From NCBI GenBank assembly GCA_948144175.1, contig CANXME010000532.1, positions 3,037,001 to 3,101,000 on the forward strand: 64,000 nt of DNA, given 5' to 3'. This stretch comes from Closterium sp. NIES-65 (Eukaryota > Streptophyta > Zygnematophyceae > Desmidiales > Closteriaceae). Below are positions 1 through 15,496 of the stretch, piece by piece (positions within the stretch are counted from its first letter, which is position 1; every line of letters begins with the position of its first letter). The position numbers and the translations under genes were made by a program. The notes beneath the pieces are model-generated. The model was given only the letters and a program-made list of their open reading frames with translations. It was not told the DNA's origin and did not search any database.

Positions 1-3375
<3,375 letters not shown>

Positions 3376-4982
3376 ACACGCATCTAGCTCTTGCTTGAGT
3401 CACTGCTGCTGCTGTGCAGGTGAGTTTTCTTTTGTTTCAACATTCTTATGCTGTAGCTGTGTCTGTGTTCGGTTCAAATAAACTGATTGATGCTTTATGG
3501 TTCTCCTTCCAGGCCCATGCTTCCTTTCGGCTTTCAGTATCTGTAACAACGCTGGCTGCAACCAGGCCTTTTTCGTCCAGAAATATTCCAGAATATATCC
3601 CAAGGAGTGCTTTTGCTGTGGTCCAGTGTTTCTGCACTAGCCCAATACTGACTTGGATGTCGAATCAAGGCTGATTGTAGTGTGTAGTGTTGCCTGTCTT
3701 TGACACTACATGATACAACCGCAGCCTGGTATGAGCAATCGCCCTTGTACTGATTTAAATCTGTATTTTTGTTTCACGTCGAATGGAACCTTGGTATTCT
3801 TTTAGTAGTGCTATAAGCGAACTCAGATTACAGATCATCTGTACACTTCAGTAACAGGCCCCCTATAGTTGAATACAAATACACCTCCCCAGCCCCCGGC
3901 CCCTCCAGTTTTTAGTGCTTTATTGTAAGCGCATCAGCGATTATATCCTGGTAACGCGGTTTGTTCGTAGCGTTTACATCAACAAATATTGAGCTACTTG
4001 TGTGTCTGCACCCACAAACGAGTATGGTCCGGTTATCATCCCGGAGAGGGCACGAAGCTCGCAGAGCTAGTTCGCCGGGTTGCGCCTTGCGTCGGCCCTG
4101 CTCGACAGGCACGCCAAACCTTCAGGGGCACGTTCGCGGCTGTTTCGAGTTTGGCTTTTTTTCTACGGTCAGCCCACAATCTGCTGTACCTGGGCTTTAA
4201 CGCTTTGTTGCGTGAAGGGTTAAGGGTTAGCCTGTCGAACGCGACGTTAACCCTTCAAGTTCAGCCCCCCCGAAAGCTCCCAGCCCCTTCGCTCACGCGT
4301 AAACTTCAGCCCAGCTCTAGCCCAGCCCACCAATCCCCAGAATGGAGGTTGGCCAAGAGCTAGGCTAGGGTTTCATACGAGAGGGATTACCCACCCCGTA
4401 CCCTACGAAATGTTTCCCAACAGAGCCCGTGCCCTAGCCTCTACCATCTCTGCCCTGAAAATGTCCCATCGTAGCACAACCAAACCAGCCAACAGCCAGA
4501 TTTGTTTTGCCCTTGAGCTACCCAGGTTCCCATGCCATCCCTTTGCAAAACTTTGGACACTGCCCACAATGAAGATGGTGGAAGGAGGGGTAGCAACTTC
4601 GCCAAGACGACCCCCTCCTTCCGACCTCGGGAGGCGCTGCTTCCGATTTCGTGGGGGGGTAGGGGAAGTTACTTCAAAAACTCCTCTTAGCTTGCCCAAC
4701 CCTAGCTCTCCACGGAGATGGCTGCCTATCGAACAGGGCATCGTATGTTTCTCGCAAAACGTATGTTCGTGCAATAATTTGGCGGGAATGGTTTGGTAAA
4801 ACTGGCGATGCCACTACAGTAACAAGCTTCAGAATCTCCATGCCGACACTGATCCTCCCCGCGACACTTCTTGTAGCTTCACTGCCCTCTCAATAGTCTT
4901 AGCTTGTTCGCGGTGTTATCTTATAGAAACGGCAGACTAATGTAGATGAACAGCCATTAGTTTCTTGTTAGTCCCTCATTTC
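3376..4982. other. intergenic region between RPS4 and the first LRR gene
   Basis: The first ~150 bases are the likely RPS4 3' UTR, with an AATAAA at about 3477. The rest holds no supported gene. Overlapping open frames on both strands at 4403-4799 lack recognisable features. A 10-base inverted repeat (GAAGGGTTAA / TTAACCCTTC) lies at about 4216-4257, and a CTAGGGTTT telo-box-like word at about 4366. Confidence 0.5.
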
Positions 4983-7949
4983 ATGATGCCAGTCGGATCC
5001 CCTATTCAACGGTTGCCGGAGAAGCTGCTGTCTCAGATTCTGTATTTTCTGGTTCGACCTGATGGTCAGCTGCAGCATGCACTTGTTAGCAAGCAATGGC
5101 ATCACACTGCGCACCGCTTGCAACATGAGCTCCACTTGCCCTACGGTCTCCTCATGGATCCGCGTCAGCTCGTTCAACTCCTGTCGTCGTTCCCTAACCT
5201 CAGAAAGCTCATTCTCTCGTCTAGCAGCCTCACCTCATGTTCGAATTTTCTGTTCTCTAGCCTCGCTGACGTGTGTCCACATCTGACCGAGCTTCGTGTT
5301 GAATCGATGGGACGTGAATACAGTCAATCAGGCGTGAGTGAGGAGAGCCTGAAGTTTATTTTTGAGAAGTGTACTGGGCTGGAAGACCTCTCTTCGGAGT
5401 GTTCCGCACGTGCTAGCCTTCCTCCGTCAATCGACCGACTCACATTGCTCAGAAACTTAAACCTCAGGGCAAGGCTCACGCGTCTTCCCGACACCTTTAC
5501 TTCGTTGCAGTCTCTCAGAAGCCTCGTGCTGAACTCTTTCAGTCTCCAGTCCTTGCCTCGAGATTTCGGCAATCTGGTTTCGTTAACGTCGCTCAAGTTG
5601 ATCTGTTTCGGCTCGCAGTCCTTTCCAGAATCCTTCGGTGAACTTGCCAGTCTGAGCCTTCTCTCCATGGTGTACTGCTCCACGTTGCAACTGCCTGCCG
5701 CTTTCACCAAGCTTTCTTCTCTCGCCGTCCTGGAGCTTCGACGCTGCAAGTTCCTTCTCCCGTCGCCCATCAATTTTCCTCGACTGCGGAGGCTCGAAAC
5801 CCTCATTATGGAAGAAGTCACGGGATTTCGCGACCTAATCGAGTCTCTTGAGCATCTGTGGTGCCTCAAGACTCTGGTTATCAAGTGCTGCAGCGATATC
5901 ACGTCTCTGCCCGAGTCTCTCTTCCTCCTGCCTTCACTCACCAGTCTCACCCTTAGCACGTCACTAATTTCGGTTCTGCCAGACGAGTTTGCAAGGTTGT
6001 CACAGCTACAGGAACTCGTGCTGGATTTGAGGTGTCGCACAATAATCCTTCCTGATTCCATCGCTCTGGTTACTACACTGCAGGAGCTTTCCCTCAACAA
6101 TATCTGGAACCTGAAGTCTCTGCCCGAGGAGTGCGGTCAGCTGATTGCTCTGGAAAAGCTGCACATGAACAACCTCCATCAGCTCACGCACCTTCCCGAA
6201 TCCCTTGGGCAGCTGACAGTTCTTCGGGAGCTGAAAATTATGGAGTGTAGGCAGCTGCAGCAGCTCCCGGACTCCCTATCCCAGATATCTTCACTCGAGC
6301 ACCTGGAGATTATCAAGTGTCCGGAAGTCAAGGTGCTGCCAGATGACATGGGGAACGGTCTGCCTCGCTTGAAGTATCTTCATTTGAAATGCTGTGCAGC
6401 TCTCACCCACCTCCCTCCATCCCTCTCCCGCCTGACGGCTCTCGAAACCCTCAAGGTTGTGGAAGCCATACGCCTCAAAGGCACTCTTCTAGATGGCTTC
6501 GGTTGCTTGACAAGCCTTAACGAGTTGGTTCTCCAAGACATGCCTCGCTTATCTGCCTTTCCTGCCTCCTTTTATGGCCTTTCCTTGCTTACCAGCCTGG
6601 AATTTAACAATTGCCCAAAAGTGACAGTCTTTCCTGAGGGGATCGAACGGCTGGAGGCGCTTGAGGTGGTCAAGATCGCACGGATGAAAGGCTTGAAGCA
6701 TTTCCCTGCGTCGCTTGTTAGGCTGCCCCGACTGCAGGTGTTGGAGGTGCGGGGATGTGGTGGGGTTGGCGTGCTGCTAGGGGATGAGATAGTGCTCAAA
6801 CGCACTGACAGGGGTTATGTGCCGGTCTGTAGCAGCAACGCCACCACCAGCAGCACAACAGGGCATTGCTTCCATCCCTCCATAGTCTCAAATTGAAGTC
6901 TCTCCCTTTCTATACCCTCAGTCCATCCCTTGGCCAGCTATCCTCTTTAACGAAGCTGAAGCTTCTAGAGATGTACAGCCTTGAATCTCTCCCTGAAACC
7001 ATCGGTCAACTCTCGCGTTTGAAAACCCTCCGGATTGATTCGGTCATGCGGTTGGAGGCGCTGCCTGACAGCTTGGGAGGGCTCTCAGGGCTGCGGATCA
7101 TGAAGCTGGTTCACCTCATCACGATACGGCAGCTGCCAGAGTCTTTTGGGCAGCTGACGAAGCTTGAGACGCTGGAGATTATTGACTGCCACAAGCTGAT
7201 GCAGCTGCCAGAATCCTTTGCCAATCTGTCCAAGTTGCAATCGTGCATCCTCACTAAGCTTGGAATCGCGACATTTCCAGGCAATTTCTGGAAATTGTCT
7301 TCCCTTGAAGAATTGGTGCTCCTGGGACTGAAGCAGGTCCGCAGCTTGCCAGAGTGGTTCTCTAAGCTGCCTAAGGTGCAGGTGCTGCGGGTGGTTGAAT
7401 GCAAGAATCTGACTCAGCTGGCGTCTTCTATCCGACAATTGCCGACTTTGCGCGTGTATGATATCTGCGAGTGCCCTTTGCTCTCAGAGCGAGACAGGAG
7501 GGGGATTTTTGCAAGGGCAGGCGAGGAGGATGGGGTGGAGGGAGAGGGAGAGGCGGTTGATGAGGGAGAGGAGGAAGGAGGGGAAGAGGCAGAGGGTGGG
7601 GAGGGAGGAGATGCGATTGTGGAAGGGCAAGAGACGGACAGGGAGGCAGCAGAGGAAGCAGAGGGTGAGCAGGGAGGAAATGCGATGGTGGGAGGGGAAG
7701 AGGCGGACAGGGAGGCAGCAGAAGAGGCAGAGGGTGAGCAGGGAGGAAATGCGATGGTGGAAGGGCAAGAGGCTGACAGGGAGACAGCAGAGGAGGCAGA
7801 GAGTGGGGAGGGAGGAAATGTGATGGTGGGAGGAGGAAGAGAGTAGTGGCGGTGAGGATTGGGACGTTTGGCATGAATATGGCATGGACAGTGATGATGA
7901 CAGGGACGATGGGGGAGGCTGGGTGGTGAGTGATGACGAGGAGGAATAG
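4983..7949 (+). CDS. F-box/leucine-rich-repeat protein with acidic tail, two frame breaks
   Basis: The ATG at 4983 opens a protein whose residues about 9-45 match an F-box (LPEKLLSQIL... ALVSKQWHHTA). More than twenty leucine-rich repeats follow, of the LPESLGQLTxLRELxI type. F-box proteins bind SKP1 in SCF ubiquitin ligases, and the repeats would select the substrate; that role is inferred from the family. The first frame stays open to 6896. Homology then resumes one frame over from about 6863, after a Ser/Thr-coding CAC/AGC-rich stretch, and runs to 7846. The acidic tail returns to the original frame and stops at 7947-7949. The paralogue just downstream reads straight through the first break, so the shifts are indels in simple sequence or sequencing errors rather than introns. 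No NB-ARC, kinase, signal or membrane segment is present. Confidence 0.75.
7602..7830 (+). repeat. 69-bp tandem repeat coding an acidic tail
   Basis: Three consecutive copies with exact 69-base spacing (GACAGGGA at 7637, 7706 and 7775) encode 23-residue units rich in Glu and Gly (DREAAEEAEGEQGGNAMV type). The unit length is a multiple of three, so copy number can change without breaking the frame. Confidence 0.8.
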
Positions 7950-8069
7950 CACCATGTAAGAACAAGGTGGAAGGAGGTTGTTATGGTAGAACGAGAAGTT
8001 GTGATCTTGAATGGAAGATGGGGGATGGGAACTACTAGCTTAGTTTGGGTTTATCTTGGTGTCGGTGCA

Positions 8070-10466
8070 ATTGTGCAAGCTATAACTGAGAAGAGCCTCC
8101 TTGCTCTGTTCGAGGGGTGTACGCGGCTGGAAGACCTGGATCTGCATTTGTCGGACCGTGCTGCCATTCCCACCGTCAATTGACCGGCTCACATTGCTCA
8201 GGAGCTTGAATTTCAGAGCAAGCGTCAAGCGGCTTCCGAACACGTTCACCTCGTTACAAGCTCTAAGAAGCCTCGTGCTGAATATCTTTTGGCTCGAGGT
8301 TCTTCCTCCAGATTTCGGCAATCTGGTTCCTCTAACGTCTTTGGAGTTGAATGCTTGCTGCTTAGAATCACTCCCAGAATCTTTCGGTTAACTTGTTGCT
8401 CTGAACCGTCTTCTATTGACTTGCGGCTTGACATTGCAGCTGTCTGCCTCTTTTACCAATCTTTTTTCCCTCGTCACACTTCAGATTCGAGGAAGCGAAA
8501 TTCGTCTCCCGTCGCCCGTTGATTTTGGTGAGCTGCGGGGCCTCGAAACCGTAGTATTAGAAGGCGTGGCGGGAATGCGGGATCTGATAGAGGCTCTCGA
8601 GCACTCGAAGCGGATGAAAACTTTAATCGTCAAGGGTTGCCATGATATCAGGTCTCTGCCCGAATCCTTTTTTCGCATGCCTCTCACCAGTCTCACCCTC
8701 AACATGCCAGGACTTTCAGTGCTGCCCGATTGTCTCGGGCAGTTGTCAGAGCTTCGGACACTCGTGCTGGACCTCTGGGGACTCACAGCCTTCCCTGATT
8801 CCATCGCTCTGGTTACTACACTTCGAGAGCTTTCTCTTAAGAATTTCCAAGGAATGACGACATCTCCGACTGTCGAATTCGGCCATCTGGTTGCGTTGGA
8901 GAAGCTGTGCCTGAAGTGCCTTCCACATCTCACTCACCTCCACAAATCCCTTGGGCAGCTGATAGTTCTACGGGAGCTGAAAACAGTGGAGTGTAGGCAG
9001 CTGCAGCAGCTCCCGGACTCCGTATCACAGCTATCTTCTCTCGAGCACCTGGAGATTGTCAAGTGTCCGAATATCAAGGTGCTGCCAGATGACATGGGGA
9101 GCGGTCTGCGCTGCTTGCGTCATCTGCTTCTGCTGGAATGCACGGCTCTCACTCACCTCCCTCCATCCTTCTCCGGCCTCACGTCTCTTGAAACCCTCAA
9201 GATTTACTTTTCGTCACACTTCAGGGGCGCCTTGTTAGACGGCTTTGGATGCTTGAAGAGCCTCAAGAAGCTGTCACTCCAGCACATGGCACGCCTATCC
9301 GCCCTCCCTGCATCCTTCTCGGGTGTTATCAATTGCCCTAAGATAATGGTCCTGCCTGAGGGGATCGGATGGCTGGTGGCGCTCGAGGTGATCAAGTTAG
9401 GACGGATGAATGGCTTGAAACGTCTCCCTCCGGCGCTTCTTGAGTTGCTGCGACTGCGGGTGTTGGAGGTGCGGGGATGTGAAGGGCTGGTCATGGTGCT
9501 AGGGGATGAGAATGAGCATGAATGTACCACTGGTGGTTATTTGCCCAGCAACAGCAACAGCAGCAGCAGCAGCAGCAGCGCACTGCTTCCATCCCTTCAG
9601 AGACTGAAAGTTAGGTCTAAAGATGTGGAGTCCTTTGGTCCATCCCTTGGTCGGCTCTCCTCTCTGACGCAACTGAAGCTTCTGGAGATGAACAGACTTG
9701 ATTCTCTCCCTGACTCCATCTCTCACCTCTCGCATCTGCAAAGGCTGAAAATTGATTCGTCCTTTATTCTGAAAGCACTGCCCGAGACCCTCGGAGGGCT
9801 TGCAGGCCTGCGTGTGTTGCAGCTGGTGTACCTCATCTCAGTGCGGCGGCTGCCCGAGTCTCTCGGGCAGCTGATGAAACGCTGGATATCATCGATTGCT
9901 TCAAGCTGAAGCAGCTTCCAGAGTCGTTTGTGAATTTATCCAAGCTACAGTCCTGCACTCTTGTGAAGGTCGGTATCTCCACCATTCCAGATGATTTCTG
10001 GAAGCTGGCTTCCCTCCAGAAGTTGCTGATTTTGGGACTGAAGCTTGTGAGAAGATTGCCGGATTCGTTCACGCAGCTGCCTAAGCTCGAGGAGTTGGAG
10101 GTGTCTGCGTGCACGCAGCTGACCCGTCTGCCGTCTTCTCTCAGGAAAATGGCGATGCTGCGTGTCTGCAACATCAGTGAGTGCCCTCTGCTCTCCCAGC
10201 GAGATATGAGAGGGGTGAGAGCAGGGAGAGGTGAGGAGGATGGGGAGGAGGGAGACGGAGAGGGCGAGGGGAGAGGGGATGTGGAAGTGGAAGAGGGAGG
10301 TGGGGACGATGTGGTGGTGGAAATGGAAGAGGAGGAAGATGAGGCATGGGAGGCAGAGGATACTGGTTGGTGGGATCACGATGACATTGAGCATCAGTAT
10401 CGCCATGACAGTGACAATGACATTGACTTCGTAGGAGGTTTGGCTGAGCTTCTTGACAACGACTAG
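8070..10466 (+). pseudogene. 5'-truncated tandem duplicate of the F-box/LRR gene
   Basis: The sequence aligns with the upstream LRR gene from its SEESL.. FEKCTGLED segment onward, but the F-box part is absent. Three independent lesions are visible against the paralogue: one extra base near 8168-8172, a Glu-to-stop change (TAA at 8389-8391), and a 7-base deletion near 9878. Between the second and third lesions a frame of nearly 500 codons stays open and retains clear repeats. Serine codons (AGC repeat, about 9550-9580) form the linker that is frame-broken in the other copy. The C-terminus is again acidic and ends with LLDND at 10466. It is likely non-functional, although the open middle could still give a truncated LRR protein. 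Confidence 0.8.
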
Positions 10467-11141
10467 AAGTAAGGCTCAGATGAAAGATTAGGATTTGAAG
10501 TGTCTGAAGATTGATTCGCTGTGTTTGTGAGTTTGTTTACCTCACTGGTGCTAGAGCGTGTTATCACATTTGCCATCAGTAGGTTCTGTATCGTACTGTA
10601 TCACGTGGGAACAGATTGTGAAGTCAAGTAGACATAGTTTCATGTTGAAGACAGTGTTGCAGGGGTGCAGCTTGTGGATGGATTGTACCGTACAAACTCT
10701 CGACTTGTGTTGCAGATTGTGCAGTGTTGCACCATTGAAATTGGATGGGCTAATGGGACACCTACCTATGGTATGGGCCGTTTACACCATACCACCTGAA
10801 AGCAGTCCGATTACAACGTATGCTTGGTTCTGTGCAGATGGGTGGGATTACAAAATGAAAAATACATTCACGTAGTCAACCTCTTAGCACCAGAATGAAT
10901 GAAACGAGGTGAAGGGAACGCCCTCACACGCAAGCCTGATCGATACGAAATGTCAGAGGGCCCCCACAGGACTTCCAATCGTGCGTCTGCTGCATCACGC
11001 TGACCTCCTGTCAGGGCACTTCAACCCGCAGGACTCCAATCAACCCCTCCTCTGCTGCGTGAAAACCCTGCATCCCGCGCGTCAGCCTTACGGTGCGCAC
11101 ACTTTTACTCTGCCCCCCTGTGGAGGCAAGCGGCATCGGCG
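10467..11141. other. intergenic region
   Basis: This stretch would contain the 3' ends of the convergent LRR pseudogene and the minus-strand gene at 11142. A 105-codon plus-strand frame at 10558-10875 has no recognisable feature. Nothing else is seen. Confidence 0.5.
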
Positions 11142-11729
11142 CTACCAGTACTGCGTGGCGGCGAGAAGCGCGAAGTACGCGCAGACGAGGCGCTGCGAGA
11201 TGTAGACGAGCACGGCGAAGGAAAGCGAGACGAGGGTTATGTCGCGAATGTCGCCTTTCTGCCGCGGCGTGATGAATCTCAGCAGCGACTCCACTGCGCC
11301 CGCCACTCCGCCCTTCACCCCTTCCGCGTCCTCCGCTTTCCGCCGCCTGCTGCTATCGTCGCCCCCAGTAGGCCCCCTTTTCCCCGCTCCACCATCCCTC
11401 GTGTCGTCGTCCCTCACGCCCGCCCCGCGTTGCCCTCTGCTGCCGCCATCGTCGTTCTCTCCTTGCCGCTGCTCGGCCGAAACCGTGAGGCGAGCGAGGC
11501 TGCGCCGTGATGGTCCAGAGTGAACAGACGGCGAGCGAGAGGGCAGAGCGAGGTGTAGCCGGGACAGCCGACAGCTCGAGTCGGGGCGAGCGGGCTGCAG
11601 GCGTGAGGAACAGAGAGCTGAAGTCATAGGCCAGTCTGAGTAGCAAGATAGCTGCGTATGAGAGTAGCACGTTTGCAATCTGCTGCTAGAAAACGATGGA
11701 GCTGCCGAGTATTTCGTTGTCATCGCCAT
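11142..11729 (-). CDS. probable plastid-targeted protein with one membrane segment, family unknown
   Basis: The frame encodes 195 residues from the ATG at 11729. That start is preferred over one 17 codons upstream (11780) because the next ~85 residues then look like a chloroplast transit peptide: Ser/Arg-rich, almost no acidic residues, ending in RLTVSA before an acidic stretch, close to the usual V-x-A cleavage pattern. The mature part has a Gly/Asp/Arg-rich linker, then LLRFITPRQKGDIRDI, then a hydrophobic segment of about 25 residues near the C-terminus (ITLVSLSFAVLVYISQ..). A TGTTTCAG just upstream of the chosen ATG could be an intron acceptor, so a 5' non-coding exon is possible. I do not recognise the family. 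Plastid membrane location is inferred. Confidence 0.6.
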   Translation of the reverse strand: MAMTTKYSAAPSFSSSRLQTCYSHTQLSCYSDWPMTSALCSSRLQPARPDSSCRLSRLHLALPSRSPSVHSGPSRRSLARLTVSAEQRQGENDDGGSRGQRGAGVRDDDTRDGGAGKRGPTGGDDSSRRRKAEDAEGVKGGVAGAVESLLRFITPRQKGDIRDITLVSLSFAVLVYISQRLVCAYFALLAATQYW

Positions 11730-12342
11730 ACCCAACCAAACTGAAACACAGTGAAAAAGGTGTTGCTGGAAATAGGCCAAGTACAGCTTTTATTGCGACT
11801 ATTGCTGCACGAACAAAGCTGTTCACACAGATGTGAGTGGGGGGAATCAAAACACACAGGAGCAAGATGGGGGGGCTACAAGCAGATATGTTAGACAAAA
11901 ATGGTTTGGTTCGGTGGCTTGAAAAGGGGAGGTGGTGGTTTGGTATGCGAAGTTCGTCCCAAAGCTCTTGCATGCCGAGCCTCTAACTCCACGCAAGCGG
12001 GAAACGGAAGTTCTCCAGGTGGGATGTGATGTGATTCGTCAAAACTCCGATGTATGAGTCAGACATGCGTCCATCCACCCCTCCCCATCGGGCTGCACAA
12101 ATATCTGACAAGGGCTGGTTTCTTATAAACCAATAGTGGTAGTCCAAAAGTATATAATATAACATGAAACACTTTGAGAAAAAAATGCCAAACTACTACA
12201 TATGAGTTACCAGTATGCCATAAACTGTTCCTGATGAACGTCTAATCTACACCAAACAATTTCTTGCTCATCTCCCTTAAACGATACTTTTCATATGATC
12301 ACAGCCTGAAAATTGGTTTATTTCGTTATGTCACATGAAATC
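11730..12342. other. upstream region of the minus-strand gene
   Basis: This AT-rich sequence contains no supported gene. It presumably holds the promoter and 5' UTR of the gene starting at 11729. Confidence 0.4.
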
Positions 12343-13779
12343 TGTATATGTAATTGTATGTAGATTAGGTAGTGTAGTATCATCCTATTCCTCTCTAGAT
12401 GGTATACTTCCCCTTTGCCACCTTGCCTTTTGCTCTACTATATCTTGTATCTCTTCCCATATTGCAAACCCCTTTTTGGCCAACATCTCTCTCTTCACTA
12501 CCTATCATAGGTACTCGCTAGGCTCCTACGTCTGAAGGTTATCACATTTTTCTGACATGGTATCTAGAGCTACCACGGTTAAGGACCTAAGTTGTATATT
12601 TTAGTGGAGCTCGTTGCAGCGCCCGTGAAGGGGCTCGTCGCGACACTCGCCCGCTGCCCGCACCGCGCTATCCGACCCATGTACTGGTTGCCCTGTCCCA
12701 CGCGCTCTCTTGCCCCGTTTCGCCATGAGCAGCAGCAGCCCCGCGCGTAGCCGTGCACAGCTGCGCACGCGCCAACGCTGCCGCCAATGCGCACGTTAGC
12801 GACCAGGGCCAGCGCGCACGCCAGAGGCATGCGCCACCGCGTACGCCAACGCCTGCACCAGTGCCATTTGCCAGCGCCATTCGTCAGCGCTAGCGCCAAG
12901 GACGGCCACCAGCGACCAGCCCCAGCGCGAACGCGTTCACCGACGCCAGCCACCAGCGCCAGCACCGGCACCAGCACCAGTGGCAGCGTACGCCACCCCC
13001 TTCCTGCCGCGGCTTCCGCCATGGGGAGGGGGGAGATGTGGGGGTGGCGGGTGTGACCAGCTAGTAGCGGTCCCTCCCCTCTCTCTTCATTTCTCTCCCT
13101 ACAGCACTTTGTTGTTGTGGGGGGGGGAGTGGGGGGGAGAGAGGTCGAGGGGGGATGAGAGCATCTCCTATCATTTCTCTCGCTTGATTCCTCCTCCTCC
13201 ATCTACGTTCCCCTGCATCTCGTCTTGCTACTCCCCCCCCTCCTCGTTACCGTCTTTACTTGGCATGTTCGCTCCACCGACGTGCACACCGAGCATTCGT
13301 TGCGGGTGTTAAACCGCAGGTGTGCACAGCTGTGGGAGTCAACCACCGTGGTCCAGCTGTGGCTCGATAACTACACAACTGTGAGTGACTGCCTCTCACT
13401 ACCGAGTCGTGCATGCAGTTAAGGGGGGGTGTAACTTGTATTTGTTACTTCATGTAGATTAGGTAGTGTAGTATCATCATATTGCTCTCTAGGTGGTGTA
13501 CCCCCCCTTTTCCACCTTGCCTTTGCTCTACTATATATTCTATCTCTTCCCATATTGAAAACCCCTTATTGGCCAACATCTCTCTCCATTACCTATTTGA
13601 AGGGCATTTTCCTACGGCCCCTTATCAGGCCAACCTCTTATCAAGCTCATGTAAAAACACACTCAAAATTCTCTAAACCCAAAAACCATCGCTAATTTTT
13701 ACCACGCAAGGCTGACAAGAGGTTTGCCCTAAGTAAACCCTTGGTTCCTAAGTCCTAGGGTCATCACCTTTTTGTGACA
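12343..13779 (+). mobile_element. small non-autonomous LTR element
   Basis: Two direct repeats bracket about 870 bases without a credible protein. The left LTR (12343-12557) and right LTR (13430-13779) share long stretches such as TAGATTAGGTAGTGTAGTATC and end in TGACA. The left copy lacks about 130 bases present in the right. Immediately after the left LTR is a degraded primer-binding site (TGGTATCTAGAGC, 12558-12570), and before the right LTR a polypurine tract (AAGGGGGGG, 13421-13429), so the element is plus-oriented. No target-site duplication is evident, which fits an old copy. The internal part is GC-rich (about 12610-13010, GCGCCA-like repeats). Confidence 0.7.
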
Positions 13780-14059
13780 CATGAATTTGTACGTGCTACC
13801 CAAAGATACTACGATGATGCTATTGAATGTCATTAACATGTTAACATCACAAATCAGATAGCAAGTGAATCATTCTTTTTTTCCACCCTACGAATGGAGA
13901 CGACTAAGAGCAAGACGAGCAGCAGCGTAACAAGATTGCCACATGAAGCGTGCATTGTGCTGCGCAGTGAAGGTTGCACAGAAGCACCAGCAATAGCCGC
14001 AGCTGCAGACGCTGCACCAGCAGCTGCCACAGCTGTCGTCGTCACTTGTGAGTGGTTTG
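13780..14059. other. spacer before the copia C relic
   Basis: This is AT-rich then Ala/Gln-codon-rich sequence with no supported gene. The part from about 13890 may be the eroded spacer region of copia C. Confidence 0.35.
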
Positions 14060-15496
14060 AGGATCCTTGGACTTCCTTCCTCTCCTCCTGACCGTTTACA
14101 GTCTTGTCCTGCTTATGGTCCTACGTTTCCTCCATCGGACTCGGCTCCCGTTTGATCTCCTCCTCGGTCACGGCCGCCTCCTCCTATTGTGCAGTCTCAG
14201 TGGACCAGTTGTGATTTCCGTTGGTGCGCGTCCCTCGTCTCGTGTTCAAGCTCGGATCTGTTTTTTGATGGCCTACTCCTCTTCTTTATCCGCATCCATG
14301 TTTCCTCCCGTTGCCTCCTCACTCAGCTCTCACATTTTCCTCACTTCCTCTTATCATCTACTACCGTACTGCTTGCGCTATTGTCTCTAGTGTTCCCGAC
14401 TACCTTGTCACGTACAGTACTGCGTCTTCGTCGTCTCTCTTAGCTCTAGTTGCCCTAGTCACTGACTTTGTCGCCGCCACCCGCTGCCTTGATTACGCCA
14501 CCCGCTTGGTGACTTCTCTTTCTACCCGTCCCCAGTACGCCGGAGGTGAGTGCACCTTGGCTGTGACATGGAAAAGGACATCTACTTCAAGCTGGAGTTA
14601 GTAGCAGGTGCTTCTCCTCATCTCTGTGCCATGCGGCTCGCCCGTGAGACACCGTAATGCTCTTGACATCCTGACTCCTCGCACTTATGCTGAGGCGATT
14701 GTGGGCCTCTAAGTGGATAGAAGCCATGGAAGTAGAAATGACTTCTTAAAAGGTTCACAGGTACGTACGTTGGCGCAGTTCCCCTCTCAAGGGCGAACAT
14801 AGTCGATGACATGTGAATCTTCAAGATGTAGCAGCCACCTGGATCGCTGCGCAGCCACCTAAACCATTGTCCTCCTGACTTCACTGGTATATTCCCGCCT
14901 GAGACCAATTGGAGTTTGAGACGATCACTTTAGGGTCTTTGACAGGTGCCTCGTGAGTGGCATGATACTCTTCACTCCACTCTTGCGTATCTCAATTTCA
15001 GTCATTTGACTACAGACCCGTCGCCGTTTGTTCGTTCTAGATTTACTCCTTTCTTTGTCCTTGTATATGTCAAGAACCTGGTTTTCGCCATAGTAGACAC
15101 AGAGCCCTGGCTTCAGTGAAGTCCGAACTACAGAATAGATACACGTGCACTGACCTTGATGAGCTGCGGAGCTACCTTGGCTTGATGATCACTAGGAACA
15201 GAGACGCACTCACCATCACTCTGACACAGTCGCACATGGTGCAGCATGTCCTTTTGCGGTTTGAACTTCAATTCACCACCTCACAGCCCGCTCCTCTTGC
15301 TGTTGACCATAGACTGACTGGTCTTCTTCTTAATGAGCCTTTGAGCCTTGTGGTCCTTACGTCGAGCTTGTGGGTTGCCTCATGTACCTGCGTCCATGTC
15401 CTCGTCCGGACCTCGCTAACCATCTCAGAGTCCTGTCTTTCTTTGTAGTGACTGTGAGAATCGTCTTGATGCAAGCTACAAAGGTAACGAAGGTAC
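14060..15496 (+). pseudogene. copia C relic, 5' part (spacer to reverse transcriptase)
   Basis: Heavily decayed copia polyprotein of the same type as copia B. Recognisable pieces are the pre-RT segment (ALVTDFVAATRCLDYATRLV, about 14450-14570) and the RT C-terminal part (KSELQNRYTCTDLDELRSYLGL.. ITLTQSHMVQHVL, about 15116-15260). Frames change repeatedly. The copy is interrupted at 15496 by copia A and resumes at 51463, where the GMGLVL segment before RNase H follows. It is the oldest layer of the stack; no LTRs of its own were identified. Confidence 0.75.

Noticed and set aside
4403-4799. Overlapping 123- and 129-codon frames on opposite strands
   Set aside because: Neither shows domains, biased composition or homology to anything in the window; one must be a shadow and probably both are chance.
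7414-7965. Pro/Ser-rich minus-strand frames over the LRR acidic tail
   Set aside because: They are complements of the GA-rich 69-bp repeats; the plus strand has the matching paralogue.
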